This document shows, one piece after another, positions 21,850 to 29,639 of a stretch of DNA of 34,474 nt. How positions within the stretch are numbered: position 1 is the first letter of the stretch; every line of letters begins with the position of its first letter. Position numbers and translations under genes: made by a program. The DNA comes from Streptomyces tauricus (GTDB lineage Bacteria > Actinomycetota > Actinomycetes > Streptomycetales > Streptomycetaceae), in assembly GCF_014650955.1 (NCBI RefSeq), contig NZ_BMVY01000053.1:1-34474 (forward strand), read 5' to 3'. The notes below the pieces were generated by a model. That model searched no databases. It was not told the origin of the DNA and worked only from the letters and a program-made list of their open reading frames with translations.

Positions 21850-23580
21850 GTGCTTGACCATCTGATCAAAGGCGTGACCGTCGTCGATGGGTCGGGTGGG
21901 CCCGCCTTTGTCGGTGACGTGGGGATACGGGACGGGCGGATCGCCGCCGTCGGGGCGGTGACCGAGGAGGCCCGGACCAGTGAGGACGCCAGTGGGCTCG
22001 TCCTCGCGCCCGGGTTCGTCGACCCCCACACCCACTACGACGCGCAGCTCTTCTGGGATCCGTACGCCACGCCCTCGCTCAACCACGGGGTGACGACCGT
22101 GGCGGGCGGGAACTGCGGGTTCACGCTCGCGCCCCTGAACCCCGCGCGGCCCGAGGACGCCGACTACACACGGCGGATGATGTCCAAGGTCGAGGGGATG
22201 TCGCTGGTCGCCCTCGAGGAGGGCGCGCCGTGGAGCTGGCACTCCTTCGGGGAGTACCTCGACGCCCTGGAGGGCCGCATCGCGGTCAACGCGGGCTTCA
22301 TGGTGGGGCATTGCGCGCTGCGGCGGTATGTGATGGGCGCGGACGCGGTGGGCGGGCAGCCCACGCGGGAGCAGCTGGCGGCGATGGTCGCGCTGCTCGA
22401 CGAGGCGATGGAGGCCGGGGCCTGGGGGCTCTCCACCACCCAGTCGTCCACCCACTCCGACGGTGACGGGAAGCCGGTCGCCTCCCGGCACGCCGGGCCC
22501 GCCGAGCTGCTGGAGCTGTCGCGGGCGGTGGGGGAGCGCGAGGGGACGCAGATCGAGGCGATCGTGGCGGGCTGCCTCGACCAGTTCAGCGACGACGAGA
22601 TCGATCTGTTCGTGGAGATGAGCGCGGCGGCCGGGCGGCCCCTGAACTGGAACGTCCTGACGATCGACGCGGCCGTCCCCGAACGCGTGCCACGGCAGCT
22701 GGCGGCGAGCGAGCGGGCCCGTAAGGCCGGTGGGCGGATCGTGGCGCTGACGATGCCGATCCTCACGCCGATGAACATGTCACTGGGCACCTTCTGCGCC
22801 CTCAACCTCATTCCCGGCTGGGGAGAGGTCCTGGGCCTCCCCGTGCCCCGGCGGATCGAGAAGCTGCGGGACCCCGCCGTCCGCGCCGAGATGCTGCGGC
22901 GGGCCGACTCCAAGGAGGCGGGCGTCTTCCGGCGCCTCGCGGACTTCGGGCGGTACGTCATCGGGGACACGTACAGCGCGGAGAACGAGGGCCTCACCGG
23001 CCGCGTCGTACGGGACATCGCGGCCGAGCGCGACCAGGAACCCTTCGAGTGCATCGTCGAGATCTGCGCCAACGACCTGATGCGTACGGTCCTTTGGCCC
23101 ATGCCGACCGACAACGACCCCGACTCCTGGACCCTGCGCCAGGAGACGTGGCAGCACGAGGACGTGCTGCTCGGCGGCTCGGACGCGGGCGCCCATCTGG
23201 ACCGGATGTGCGGGGCGCCGTACACGACCCGTTTCCTGGGGGATTGCCTGCGGGGCCGCCGGCTCGTCACGCTGGAGCAGGCGGTGAAGATGCTCACGGA
23301 CGATCCGGCACAGCTCTTCGGGCTCCGTGGGCGCGGACGGATCGCGGAGGGTTTCCATGCGGACCTCGTGCTCTTCGACCCGGAACGGATCGACGCCGGC
23401 AAGGCCACCCTGGTGCACGACCTGCCGGGAGACAGCCCGCGTCTCGACTCCAAGGCGATCGGTGTCACGGCCGTGTGGGTCAACGGCGTCGAGTCGATAC
23501 GCGACGACGTGGTGACCGGGGCCGTACCCGGCAAGGTGCTCCGCTCGGGCCGCGACACGCGCACGGTGAGCACCAGGTGA
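21850..23580 (+). CDS. N-acyl-D-amino-acid deacylase-like amidohydrolase (amidohydrolase family 3)
   Basis: 576 aa. The GTG at 21850 has GGGAGAGAAGGG upstream. The N-terminal beta-sandwich (LIKGVTVVDGSGGPAFVGDVGIRDGRI) leads into the barrel with metal ligands H60 and H62 (APGFVDPHTHYD), C89 in GGNCGF, and the catalytic aspartate region GGSDAGAHLD (D445). The C-terminal AEGFHADLVLFDPERI closes the sandwich. H-x-H plus this cysteine is the D-aminoacylase pattern, but the family also covers hydrolases of cyclic amides and enzymes found with SCP-x and LLM genes in steroid-like clusters. In this context a lactone or other cyclic intermediate is a reasonable guess. The stop overlaps the aldehyde dehydrogenase GTG by 4 bp. 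Confidence 0.88.
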   Translation: MLDHLIKGVTVVDGSGGPAFVGDVGIRDGRIAAVGAVTEEARTSEDASGLVLAPGFVDPHTHYDAQLFWDPYATPSLNHGVTTVAGGNCGFTLAPLNPARPEDADYTRRMMSKVEGMSLVALEEGAPWSWHSFGEYLDALEGRIAVNAGFMVGHCALRRYVMGADAVGGQPTREQLAAMVALLDEAMEAGAWGLSTTQSSTHSDGDGKPVASRHAGPAELLELSRAVGEREGTQIEAIVAGCLDQFSDDEIDLFVEMSAAAGRPLNWNVLTIDAAVPERVPRQLAASERARKAGGRIVALTMPILTPMNMSLGTFCALNLIPGWGEVLGLPVPRRIEKLRDPAVRAEMLRRADSKEAGVFRRLADFGRYVIGDTYSAENEGLTGRVVRDIAAERDQEPFECIVEICANDLMRTVLWPMPTDNDPDSWTLRQETWQHEDVLLGGSDAGAHLDRMCGAPYTTRFLGDCLRGRRLVTLEQAVKMLTDDPAQLFGLRGRGRIAEGFHADLVLFDPERIDAGKATLVHDLPGDSPRLDSKAIGVTAVWVNGVESIRDDVVTGAVPGKVLRSGRDTRTVSTR

Positions 23581-23591
23581 CGTCGCGTCAG
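23577..23591. promoter_or_regulatory. Operator box F of the shared catabolic palindrome
   Basis: GTGACGTCGCGTCAG contains the perfect core TGACG-TCG-CGTCA. It includes the GTG start of the aldehyde dehydrogenase and the preceding stop, so it is an internal-operon site or a chance match; the core alone is rare enough to note. Confidence 0.45.
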
Positions 23592-25043
23592 TCAGGTGGC
23601 GGGCAGCGGCTGTTGATCGGCGGCTCGTGGGTGGAGCCGGACGGCGGCCACCACGAGGTGATCGACCCGGCGACCGAGGACGTCGTCGGGTGGGCGCCGG
23701 AGGCCTCGCGGGATCAGGTGCACGCGGCGGCAGGCGCGGCCCGCGAGGCCTTCCGGACGTGGTCGCGCACGACACCGGAGGAGCGGGCGGCGATCCTGCA
23801 CCGGGCGGCCGAGGAGATCAGGCGCAATCTCGTCCCGTACGCGGAGCTGGCGCAGGCGGAGACGGGGGCCACCACCGCCACCGCGCGCGGGATGCAGGTG
23901 GGGGTCGGGGCGGCCCGTTTCAAGAGGTACGCGCGCGTGGAGCCCGTCGAGGAGCCGCTGCCGCCGCAGATCAACGAGGCGGGCCCGTTCGGCGGGGCGG
24001 CCGTGCTGGGCGCGCTCGCCGTACGCCGTCCGGTGGGTGTGGTCACCTGCATCACCTCGTACAACAACCCCTGGGCGAACCCGGCGGGCAAGATCGCCCC
24101 GGCGCTCGCGACGGGCAACACGGTCGTCGTGAAACCGGCCCAGCAGGACCCGCTCTCCGTGTACCGGATGGCCGAGGCGCTGGAGGCGGCGGGCGTGCCA
24201 CCGGGGGTGGTGAACGTCGTCTCCGGCGCACGCGCCGAGGTCGGGGAGGCGGCAGTCGACTCACCCGACGTCGACATGGTGAGCTTCACCGGCTCGACGG
24301 CGGTCGGCCGGCGGATCGCCGAGGTGTGCGGGCGCGGGATGAAGCGGCAGTTGATGGAGCTGGGCGGGAAGGGCGCGGCGATCGTCTTCGAGGACGCGGA
24401 CCTGGAGTCGGCGGTCCGGGGCATCGGCACCACGTTCTCGTTCTACAGCGGCCAGATCTGCACGGCGCCGACGCGCGTGCTCGCGCAGCGGCCGGTGTAC
24501 GACCGCCTGGTCACCCAACTATCCCTATATGCGAGCCAGTTGCCGGTGGGCGACCCTCGCTCCCCGTCCACGGTCGTCGGGCCGGTGATCTCCGCGGCCC
24601 ACCGGGACCGGGTCGAGTCGTACGTCGAACTGGGCCGCAAGGAGGGCGCGCGGGTGGCCGCGGGCGGCGAACGCCCGCCGCTGGACCGGGGCTTCTACGT
24701 GGCCCCGACCCTCCTGGCGGACTGCACGCCCGACATGCGGGTCGTCCGCGAGGAGATCTTCGGACCGGTGGTCGTGGTCGTCCCCTTCGACGACGAGGAG
24801 GAGGCCGTCGCCCTGGCCGACGACAGCGAGTACGGCCTGATCGACTACGTCTGGTCCGGCGACGTGGCCCGCGCCTTCCGCGTCGCGGCCCGGCTCCGCT
24901 CCGGCGGCGTCGGCATCAACACGGTGGGCCGCAACATGGAGGCCCCGTTCGGCGGCTTCAAACAGAGCGGCGTGGGCAGAGACGTCGGCTCCTACGCCCT
25001 GCACGCGTACACGGAACTGCAGTCACTGGTGTGGCCGGGCTGA
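23577..25043 (+). CDS. NAD(P)-dependent aldehyde dehydrogenase
   Basis: 488 aa. The GTG at 23577 overlaps the amidohydrolase stop (GTGA), so the two are coupled. It is a canonical ALDH: ITSYNNPWANPAGKIAPALATGNTVVVKP, FTGSTAVGRRIAE, catalytic base E261 in MELGGKGA, nucleophile C295 in SGQICTAPTR, EEIFGPVVVV, and the C-terminal GGFKQSGVGRDVGSYALHAYTE. All catalytic residues are intact. It would oxidise an aldehyde produced by the preceding LLM or aldolase chemistry to an acid, which could feed the FadD3-like ligase; that link is inference. It is the last gene of the catabolic block and converges with the toxin-antitoxin pair. Confidence 0.93.
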   Translation: MTSRQSGGGQRLLIGGSWVEPDGGHHEVIDPATEDVVGWAPEASRDQVHAAAGAAREAFRTWSRTTPEERAAILHRAAEEIRRNLVPYAELAQAETGATTATARGMQVGVGAARFKRYARVEPVEEPLPPQINEAGPFGGAAVLGALAVRRPVGVVTCITSYNNPWANPAGKIAPALATGNTVVVKPAQQDPLSVYRMAEALEAAGVPPGVVNVVSGARAEVGEAAVDSPDVDMVSFTGSTAVGRRIAEVCGRGMKRQLMELGGKGAAIVFEDADLESAVRGIGTTFSFYSGQICTAPTRVLAQRPVYDRLVTQLSLYASQLPVGDPRSPSTVVGPVISAAHRDRVESYVELGRKEGARVAAGGERPPLDRGFYVAPTLLADCTPDMRVVREEIFGPVVVVVPFDDEEEAVALADDSEYGLIDYVWSGDVARAFRVAARLRSGGVGINTVGRNMEAPFGGFKQSGVGRDVGSYALHAYTELQSLVWPG

Positions 25044-25116
25044 ACGAGGGCCCGCCGCCGCGACCCTGCCGGACACCGAACTGCTCATGGACGAGGAGCG
25101 GTGGCCCGGGTCCGGG

Positions 25117-25416
25117 TCACAGATCGAAGACCGCGCGGAGTCCGATCTCGACGGCCTCCATGACACGTTCGTCCACCGGCCCCAGGTCTTCGGTGAACCG
25201 GGACACGGACAGAGTGCGGAACTCACCGAGCACGATCGTGCCGGACGAGGGCGCGCCGACCGGAATGTCGACGAGTGTCGCCTCACGAACCTGTTGCGGG
25301 TAGATCAGCACGCAGGTCGCGGTCTTGTTCTGGGCGTTGAGGGCGTCGGACGAGATCACCAGGACATGCGCGGGGCCGCCGGCGAAGGCAAGTTGGTAGA
25401 CGTTCCCGCGCTTCAC
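25117..25416 (-). CDS. PemK/MazF-type toxin
   Basis: 99 aa. The GTG at 25416 overlaps the antitoxin stop (GTGA). The fold signature of the PemK/MazF family is visible: an N-terminal KRGNVYQLAF (family R-G-(D/E)-V), AHVLVISSDALNAQ in place of the usual RPVLVVQ, then IVLGEFRTLSVSRF near the typical 'I.(T)VDK.RL' position, and a C-terminal helix. Such toxins are sequence-specific endoribonucleases; specificity cannot be read from sequence. The order antitoxin then toxin with overlap is the standard type II arrangement. Confidence 0.8.
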   Translation of the reverse strand: MKRGNVYQLAFAGGPAHVLVISSDALNAQNKTATCVLIYPQQVREATLVDIPVGAPSSGTIVLGEFRTLSVSRFTEDLGPVDERVMEAVEIGLRAVFDL

Positions 25417-25643
25417 CGCCCCGCCACCCGCGCCCAGCGCTCCAGGGTGGCGTCCTCGCTCTCGGAGGGCTCCGCCGCGGTGGCCACTATCCCCGCCTCG
25501 GCCCGCACCCGTGCGGACTTCTCCAGCTCCTCGGCGAGCATCTGGCGCCGCAGTATCCGGGCGGTGTACGCGGAGGCGTTCCCCTTGGCCTTCACGTAGG
25601 CGGCCACGTCATCCGGCAGGCTCATCGTCATGTTCACCGTCAT
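25413..25643 (-). CDS. Ribbon-helix-helix antitoxin of the PemK/MazF pair
   Basis: 76 aa from the ATG at 25643. The strand MTVNMTMSLPDDVAAYV followed by two helices (AYTARILRRQMLAEELEKS) is a CopG/MetJ-like ribbon-helix-helix N-terminus; the acidic tail (AEPSESEDATLERWARVAGR) is the likely toxin-binding part. No Shine-Dalgarno precedes the ATG, and TATGAT on the minus strand at 25655-25650 ends 6 nt before it, so the message may be leaderless. The start lies inside a palindrome-rich segment that is probably its own operator. An in-frame ATG further upstream (residues MAGSYPAYDGH) is less likely. Confidence 0.8.
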   Translation of the reverse strand: MTVNMTMSLPDDVAAYVKAKGNASAYTARILRRQMLAEELEKSARVRAEAGIVATAAEPSESEDATLERWARVAGR

Positions 25644-25673
25644 ATGGCCATCATATGCCGGGTAGGACCCGGC
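25641..25673. promoter_or_regulatory. Putative operator/promoter of the toxin-antitoxin operon
   Basis: Two abutting inverted repeats: CATATG-GCCAT-CATATG (25641-25657) over the antitoxin start, and GCCGGGT-AGG-ACCCGGC (25657-25673). Paired sites of this kind suit cooperative ribbon-helix-helix autorepression. Confidence 0.5.
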
Positions 25674-25723
25674 CATGGCATACCGGATCGAGAGCCGTCC
25701 CCGGGCACCGGAACTCTCCTCCG

Positions 25724-26743
25724 TCAGCGGCGTCGTAGGGCTGGGTCGAGCAAGGAAGGTGGGGTGTCGTTCTTTTCGGAGGGGGCCAGGTCGGTGCCGG
25801 GGGGCACGATCGTGTCGATGGCGTCGAGTACGTCGGCCGGGAGCACGGTGTCCGCGGCGGCGAGCTGCGAGCGCAGGTGGTCCGGGGTGCGGGGGCCGAT
25901 GAGCGCGCTGGTCACCGCGGGATGCGCGGTCACGAAACCGAGCGCGAGCTGGATCATCGTCAGGCCGGCCTCGTCGGCGACCCGGGCCAGCCGCTCCACG
26001 GCGTCGAGCTTGGCCCGGTTGGCGGGCACGGCGGTGTCGAAGCGCTGCGGCATGAACGCCGACCGGTTCGTGGTGACCTCCCGGCCCTCGCGGATCGCCC
26101 CCGACAGCCAGCCCGACGCCAGCGGACTCCACGCCAGCACCCCGAGCCCGTACTCCTCGGTCACGGGCAGGACGTGGGTCTCGATCCCGCGCTGCAGGAT
26201 CGAGTAGCCGGGCTGCTCGGTGACGTAACGGCCCAGGTGGTGCTCGCGGGCGGCCCACTGCGCCTGCACGATGCGGTGGGCAGGGAAGGTCGAGGAGCCG
26301 AAGTAGCGGATCTTCCCCGCGCTGCGCAGATCGGTCAGGGCCGACAGGGTCTCCTCGTCGCTGGTGGCCGGGTCCCACCGGTGGACCTGGTAGAGATCGA
26401 CGTGATCGACACCGAGGCGGCGCAGGCTGTCCTCCAGCGCGGTGACCAGCCAGCGCCGCGAGCTGCCGCGGTGATTGCGCTCGTCGCCCATCGGCAGATA
26501 CGCCTTCGTGGCGAGCACGATGTCGTCGCGGCGCCCGGCGACGGCCTTGCCGACCAGTTCCTCGGACTCCCCGGCGCTGTACGCGTCGGCGGTGTCGATG
26601 ACGTTGATCCCGGCATCGAGGGCGGCGTCGACGAGCGCGGTGGCCTCCTCCTGTGTGGTGCGCCCGATCCTGCCGAAGTTCATCGCGCCGAGCGCGAGGG
26701 AGCTGACCTGCACACCGGTGCGGCCCAAAGTGCGGTACTGCAT
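25724..26743 (-). CDS. Aldo/keto reductase
   Basis: 339 aa, start at 26743 with AGGAGGAAC 7-8 nt upstream. The AKR catalytic tetrad is visible as D50, Y55 (IDTADAYSAGESEE), K80 (LATKAY) and H121 (YQVHRWD), and the TIM-barrel C-terminus carries the NADPH-binding GFVTAHPAVTSALIGPRT. It is close to the oxidoreductases often annotated as YajO/Tas-like. The C-terminal EKNDTPPSLLDPALRRR is an extra basic tail. It is divergent from the SDR-SDR-TetR operon, and repeated operator-like sequences in the shared region suggest joint control, probably in response to carbonyl or xenobiotic stress. Substrate unknown. Confidence 0.92.
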   Translation of the reverse strand: MQYRTLGRTGVQVSSLALGAMNFGRIGRTTQEEATALVDAALDAGINVIDTADAYSAGESEELVGKAVAGRRDDIVLATKAYLPMGDERNHRGSSRRWLVTALEDSLRRLGVDHVDLYQVHRWDPATSDEETLSALTDLRSAGKIRYFGSSTFPAHRIVQAQWAAREHHLGRYVTEQPGYSILQRGIETHVLPVTEEYGLGVLAWSPLASGWLSGAIREGREVTTNRSAFMPQRFDTAVPANRAKLDAVERLARVADEAGLTMIQLALGFVTAHPAVTSALIGPRTPDHLRSQLAAADTVLPADVLDAIDTIVPPGTDLAPSEKNDTPPSLLDPALRRR

Positions 26744-26778
26744 GGCTGTGTTCCTCCTGCCGGTGCCCCACGAATAAG

Positions 26779-26817
26779 CGGAGCGTTGTTCCGGTAACGA
26801 TACGGAGCGATGTTCCG
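26779..26817. promoter_or_regulatory. Two direct copies of a 15-bp imperfect palindrome upstream of the aldo/keto reductase
   Basis: CGGAGCGTTGTTCCG (26779-26793) and CGGAGCGATGTTCCG (26803-26817), differing at one base and spaced 24 bp centre to centre. Each has arms CGGAgC/GtTCCG. They lie 36-74 bp before the reductase start. Confidence 0.6.
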
Positions 26818-26857
26818 TTTCGCAAGACCGGGTGGGTGGACTGGACTCACGTGTATG

Positions 26858-26872
26858 CGTAGCGACGCTACG
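26858..26872. promoter_or_regulatory. Perfect 15-bp palindrome upstream of the SDR-SDR-TetR operon
   Basis: CGTAGCG-A-CGCTACG, 7-bp perfect arms. Related half-sites follow (GCGTTACG 26877-26884, GGTAGCG 26890-26896, TTAGCG 26914-26919). It is a candidate autoregulatory site for the TetR protein at 28725. Confidence 0.6.
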
Positions 26873-26972
26873 AAAAGCGTTACGGCACCGGTAGCGTCGA
26901 TACGGTTATGGTGTTAGCGTTGCTCTGGTCGGGAAGCGAGCAGCGCTACCCGCCGAGACGAGGAGCATCGTC

Positions 26973-27740
26973 ATGACCGAGCAGACAGGCACAAGCACCG
27001 AGACCACCGCCTCCCCCCGCGTCGCCATCGTCACCGGCGGCTCCCGGGGGATCGGCCGTGCGAGCGCGGAGCGCCTGGCGGCCGACGGATTCGCCGTCGT
27101 CATCAACTTCGCGGGCAACCAGACCGAGGCCGACAAGGCCGTCGGCGCGATCACCGAGGCGGGCGGCCGGGCCTTCGCCTTCCGGGCCGACGTGGCCGAC
27201 GAGACCGAGGTCGCGGCACTCTTCGACGCCGCCGAGTCGACGTACGGCGGGATCGACGTCGTCGTCCACGCGGCCGGCGTCATGACCCTCGCCCCGCTCG
27301 TCGACATCGACCTCGACGCCCTGGACCGGATGCACCGCACCAACATCCGCGGCACCTTCGCCGTCGACCAGCAGGCCGCGCGCCGGCTGCGCGAGGGCGG
27401 CGCGATCCTCAACTTCTCCACCAGCGTGCTGGCGCTCGCCCTCCCCGGCTACGCCGGATACGCGGCCACCAAGGGCGCCGTCGAGGCCATGACCCTGATC
27501 GTCGCCCGCGAGCTGCGCGGCCGGGACGTCACCGTCAACGCCGTGGCCCCAGGACCGACCGCCACCGCCCTGTTCCTGGACGGCAAGGACGACGAGACCA
27601 TCGCGCGGATGGCCGCCCAGCCGCCGCTGGAGCGCCTCGGCACGCCCGATGACATCGCCGGGGTCGTGTCCTTCCTGGCCGGCCCGGCCGGCCGCTGGGT
27701 CAACGGCCAGGTGGTCCGCGCCAACGGCGGCATCGCGTAA
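26973..27740 (+). CDS. Short-chain dehydrogenase/reductase (FabG-like), first gene of TetR operon
   Basis: 255 aa; GAGGAGCATCGTC precedes the ATG. SDR fingerprint: TGGSRGIGRASAERL cofactor loop, RADV, HAAG in place of NNAG, catalytic Ser in NFSTSVLAL, YAATK as YxxxK, and the terminal RWVNGQVVRANGGIA. The sequence resembles SDRs induced by electrophiles and controlled by TetR proteins in actinobacteria. It is followed after 55 bp by a second SDR and then a TetR gene, all plus strand, and faces the aldo/keto reductase across a 229-bp region full of inverted repeats. The substrate is probably a small carbonyl compound. Confidence 0.92.
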   Translation: MTEQTGTSTETTASPRVAIVTGGSRGIGRASAERLAADGFAVVINFAGNQTEADKAVGAITEAGGRAFAFRADVADETEVAALFDAAESTYGGIDVVVHAAGVMTLAPLVDIDLDALDRMHRTNIRGTFAVDQQAARRLREGGAILNFSTSVLALALPGYAGYAATKGAVEAMTLIVARELRGRDVTVNAVAPGPTATALFLDGKDDETIARMAAQPPLERLGTPDDIAGVVSFLAGPAGRWVNGQVVRANGGIA

Positions 27741-27795
27741 CCCCCTCCCTTCTCCCTCCCCTCTCTCCTCCCTCATCTCCCTCAGGAGTTCCGTC

Positions 27796-28728
27796 ATGGG
27801 CACCGTCATGGGCAAGGGCAAGACGATCGTCATCACCGGGGCGGGTTCCGGTTTCGGCGCGCTCGCCGCGCGGGCACTGGCCGACGCCGGGCACACGGTC
27901 TACGCGGCGATGCGCGACACCCGCGGCCGTAACGCGAGCCGGGTCGCCGACGCCGGGGCGTACGCGGCGGAGCACGAAGTCGACCTGCGTACGGTCGAGT
28001 TAGACGTCCTGTCCCAGGAGTCCGCGGACGCCGCCGTCGCCACGGTCCTGGCCGAGGCCGGCCCGCTGGACGTGGTCGTCCACAACGCAGGCCACATGGT
28101 CACCGGCCCCGCCGAGGCCTTCACCCCCGCGGAACTGGCCGCGGTGTACGACACCAACGTGCTCGGCACCCAGCGCGTCAACCGGGCCGCACTCCCGCAC
28201 CTGCGCGCCCAGGAGCACGGGCTCGTGCTCTGGGTCGGCTCGTCCTCGACCAGGGGCGGCACCCCGCCCTACCTCGCCCCGTACTTCGCCGCGAAGGCCG
28301 CGATGGACGCGCTCGCCGTGTCGTACGCCGGTGAGCTGGCCCGGTTCGGCATCGAGACGACCATCGTGGTGCCGGGCGCGTTCACCTCGGGCACGGAACA
28401 CTTCGCGACGGGCGGCCACCCCGCCGAGCAGACCGTGATCCCGGCCTACGAGGAGCGGTACGCGGGCCTGATGGACCAGGTCGCCGGACGTCTCGCCGCC
28501 CTCGAACCGGCCGGCACCTCCGCCTCCCTGGTGGCCGACGCCATCGTCGAGGTCGTCGGCACCCCGCACGGCAAGCGGCCCTTCCGCGTCCACGTCGACC
28601 CCTCGAACGACGGGTCGGAGGAGGTCAGCCGGGTCGCGGACCGCGTCCGCGCACAGTTCCTCGCGCGCATCGGCCTGGACGACCTGCTCACCCCGCGGCA
28701 CCCGGGCTCCCCGCAGACCGCCGTATGA
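27796..28728 (+). CDS. Short-chain dehydrogenase/reductase, second gene of TetR operon
   Basis: 310 aa from the ATG at 27796, with CAGGAG 8 nt upstream. The TGAGSGFGALAARAL loop, HNAG at about residue 94, WVGSSSTRGG and YFAAK as YxxxK mark the branch of SDRs annotated as oxidoreductases with a long substrate-binding C-terminus (EERYAGLMDQVAGRLAALEPAG). It is not a close duplicate of the upstream SDR: identity is low and it is about 55 residues longer. The stop overlaps the TetR start as ATGA. The gap before it holds a 43-bp pyrimidine-rich tract (27741-27783), unusual for this genome. Confidence 0.9.
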   Translation: MGTVMGKGKTIVITGAGSGFGALAARALADAGHTVYAAMRDTRGRNASRVADAGAYAAEHEVDLRTVELDVLSQESADAAVATVLAEAGPLDVVVHNAGHMVTGPAEAFTPAELAAVYDTNVLGTQRVNRAALPHLRAQEHGLVLWVGSSSTRGGTPPYLAPYFAAKAAMDALAVSYAGELARFGIETTIVVPGAFTSGTEHFATGGHPAEQTVIPAYEERYAGLMDQVAGRLAALEPAGTSASLVADAIVEVVGTPHGKRPFRVHVDPSNDGSEEVSRVADRVRAQFLARIGLDDLLTPRHPGSPQTAV

Positions 28729-29483
28729 GCTCGGATAGCGTCACGGCCGTGAGTACGAAAGCGCGCATTCTCGAAGTGGCGGCGGCCCTGGTCGCCCAGT
28801 CCCCCGACGGGGACGTGTCGACCAGGGCCGTCTGCGAGGGGGCCGGTGTCGGCGCCCCCGCCCTCTACCGCCACTTCGGCGACAAGGAGGGCCTCCTGTC
28901 GGCGGTCGTCGACCACGGCTGGGACAAGTACCTCGCGACCAAGCGGAACCGGCCGCCCGGGACGGACCCGGTCGAGGATCTGCGGGACGGCTGGACCACC
29001 CACGTCGAGTTCGCGCGGGCCAACCCGAACCTGTTCCGCCTGATGCACTCGCCCGCCATGCGTACGCCCCCGGCGGCGGCGCTGGAAGCCCATCGCATCC
29101 TCACCTCGGACCTGCAACGGGCCGCCGCACAGGGCAAGTTGTGCCTTGCGCCCGAGCTGGCGGCCCAGATGATCATGTCGGCGAACGTCGGCGTGGCCCT
29201 GATGCTGGTCTCCCGCCCGGCGACGTTCACGGACGAGTCGGTGTCCCGCCGGGTCCGGGACGCGGTCCACGCGACGGTGTTCACACCGGACGTGACGGCG
29301 ACGGCGACGGCGACGGCGGGAGCGGGTGCCGCGGAGCAGGGACGGGAGCCGTCCGAGACCCACGTCCCCTCCACGGCCGCCCACCTGAACGCCCTCCTGC
29401 GCCAGTCCCCGCCCCCGGCCCTCACCCCGGCCGAGGGCGCGCTGCTCACGGAGTGGCTGGACCGCCTGTCGAACACGGCCTGA
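28725..29483 (+). CDS. TetR-family transcriptional regulator
   Basis: 252 aa, longer than the usual ~200. The HTH lies at about residues 12-58 (KARILEVAAALVAQSPDG, VSTRAVCEGAGVGAPALYRHFGDKEGLLSAVV), followed by an all-helical ligand domain. The C-terminal third contains a TATATATAGAGA low-complexity stretch encoded by GCGACG hexanucleotide repeats (about 29297-29325), then a terminal helix. The ATG at 28725 overlaps the SDR stop; the GTG at 28750 (VSTKARIL) is an alternative start nearer the HTH. Its position at the end of the operon and the palindromes at 26779-26872 suggest it represses both its own operon and the aldo/keto reductase. It is also the only TetR gene in the window, but I see no link to the TGACG-N3-CGTCA regulon. 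Confidence 0.9.
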   Translation: MSSDSVTAVSTKARILEVAAALVAQSPDGDVSTRAVCEGAGVGAPALYRHFGDKEGLLSAVVDHGWDKYLATKRNRPPGTDPVEDLRDGWTTHVEFARANPNLFRLMHSPAMRTPPAAALEAHRILTSDLQRAAAQGKLCLAPELAAQMIMSANVGVALMLVSRPATFTDESVSRRVRDAVHATVFTPDVTATATATAGAGAAEQGREPSETHVPSTAAHLNALLRQSPPPALTPAEGALLTEWLDRLSNTA

Positions 29484-29639
29484 AGCACGGCCTGAAGGCG
29501 GAGCCGCCGCGGTCATGCCCGCGTTCATACCCGTGCGCGTACTCGTACTCGGGTGAGCGCGCGTGCTCGTGCGCGTACCTGTATCCCTCCCCGGGCCTGT
29601 GCCCCTTTCGGTCGCCCGGCCTCGTCGGCCGCGTCGGCT

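Noticed and set aside
28725..29483. The TetR gene as regulator of the TGACG-N3-CGTCA regulon
   Set aside because: No such box lies near its operon, which has its own different palindromes. Operator and regulator do not match by position.
29484..29639. A possible small gene between the TetR and membrane-protein genes
   Set aside because: The frames here are read-through of neighbours with biased Tyr/Cys/Arg composition and no start with a ribosome site. It is a convergent 3' gap with a short direct repeat (CACGGCCTGAAG) only.
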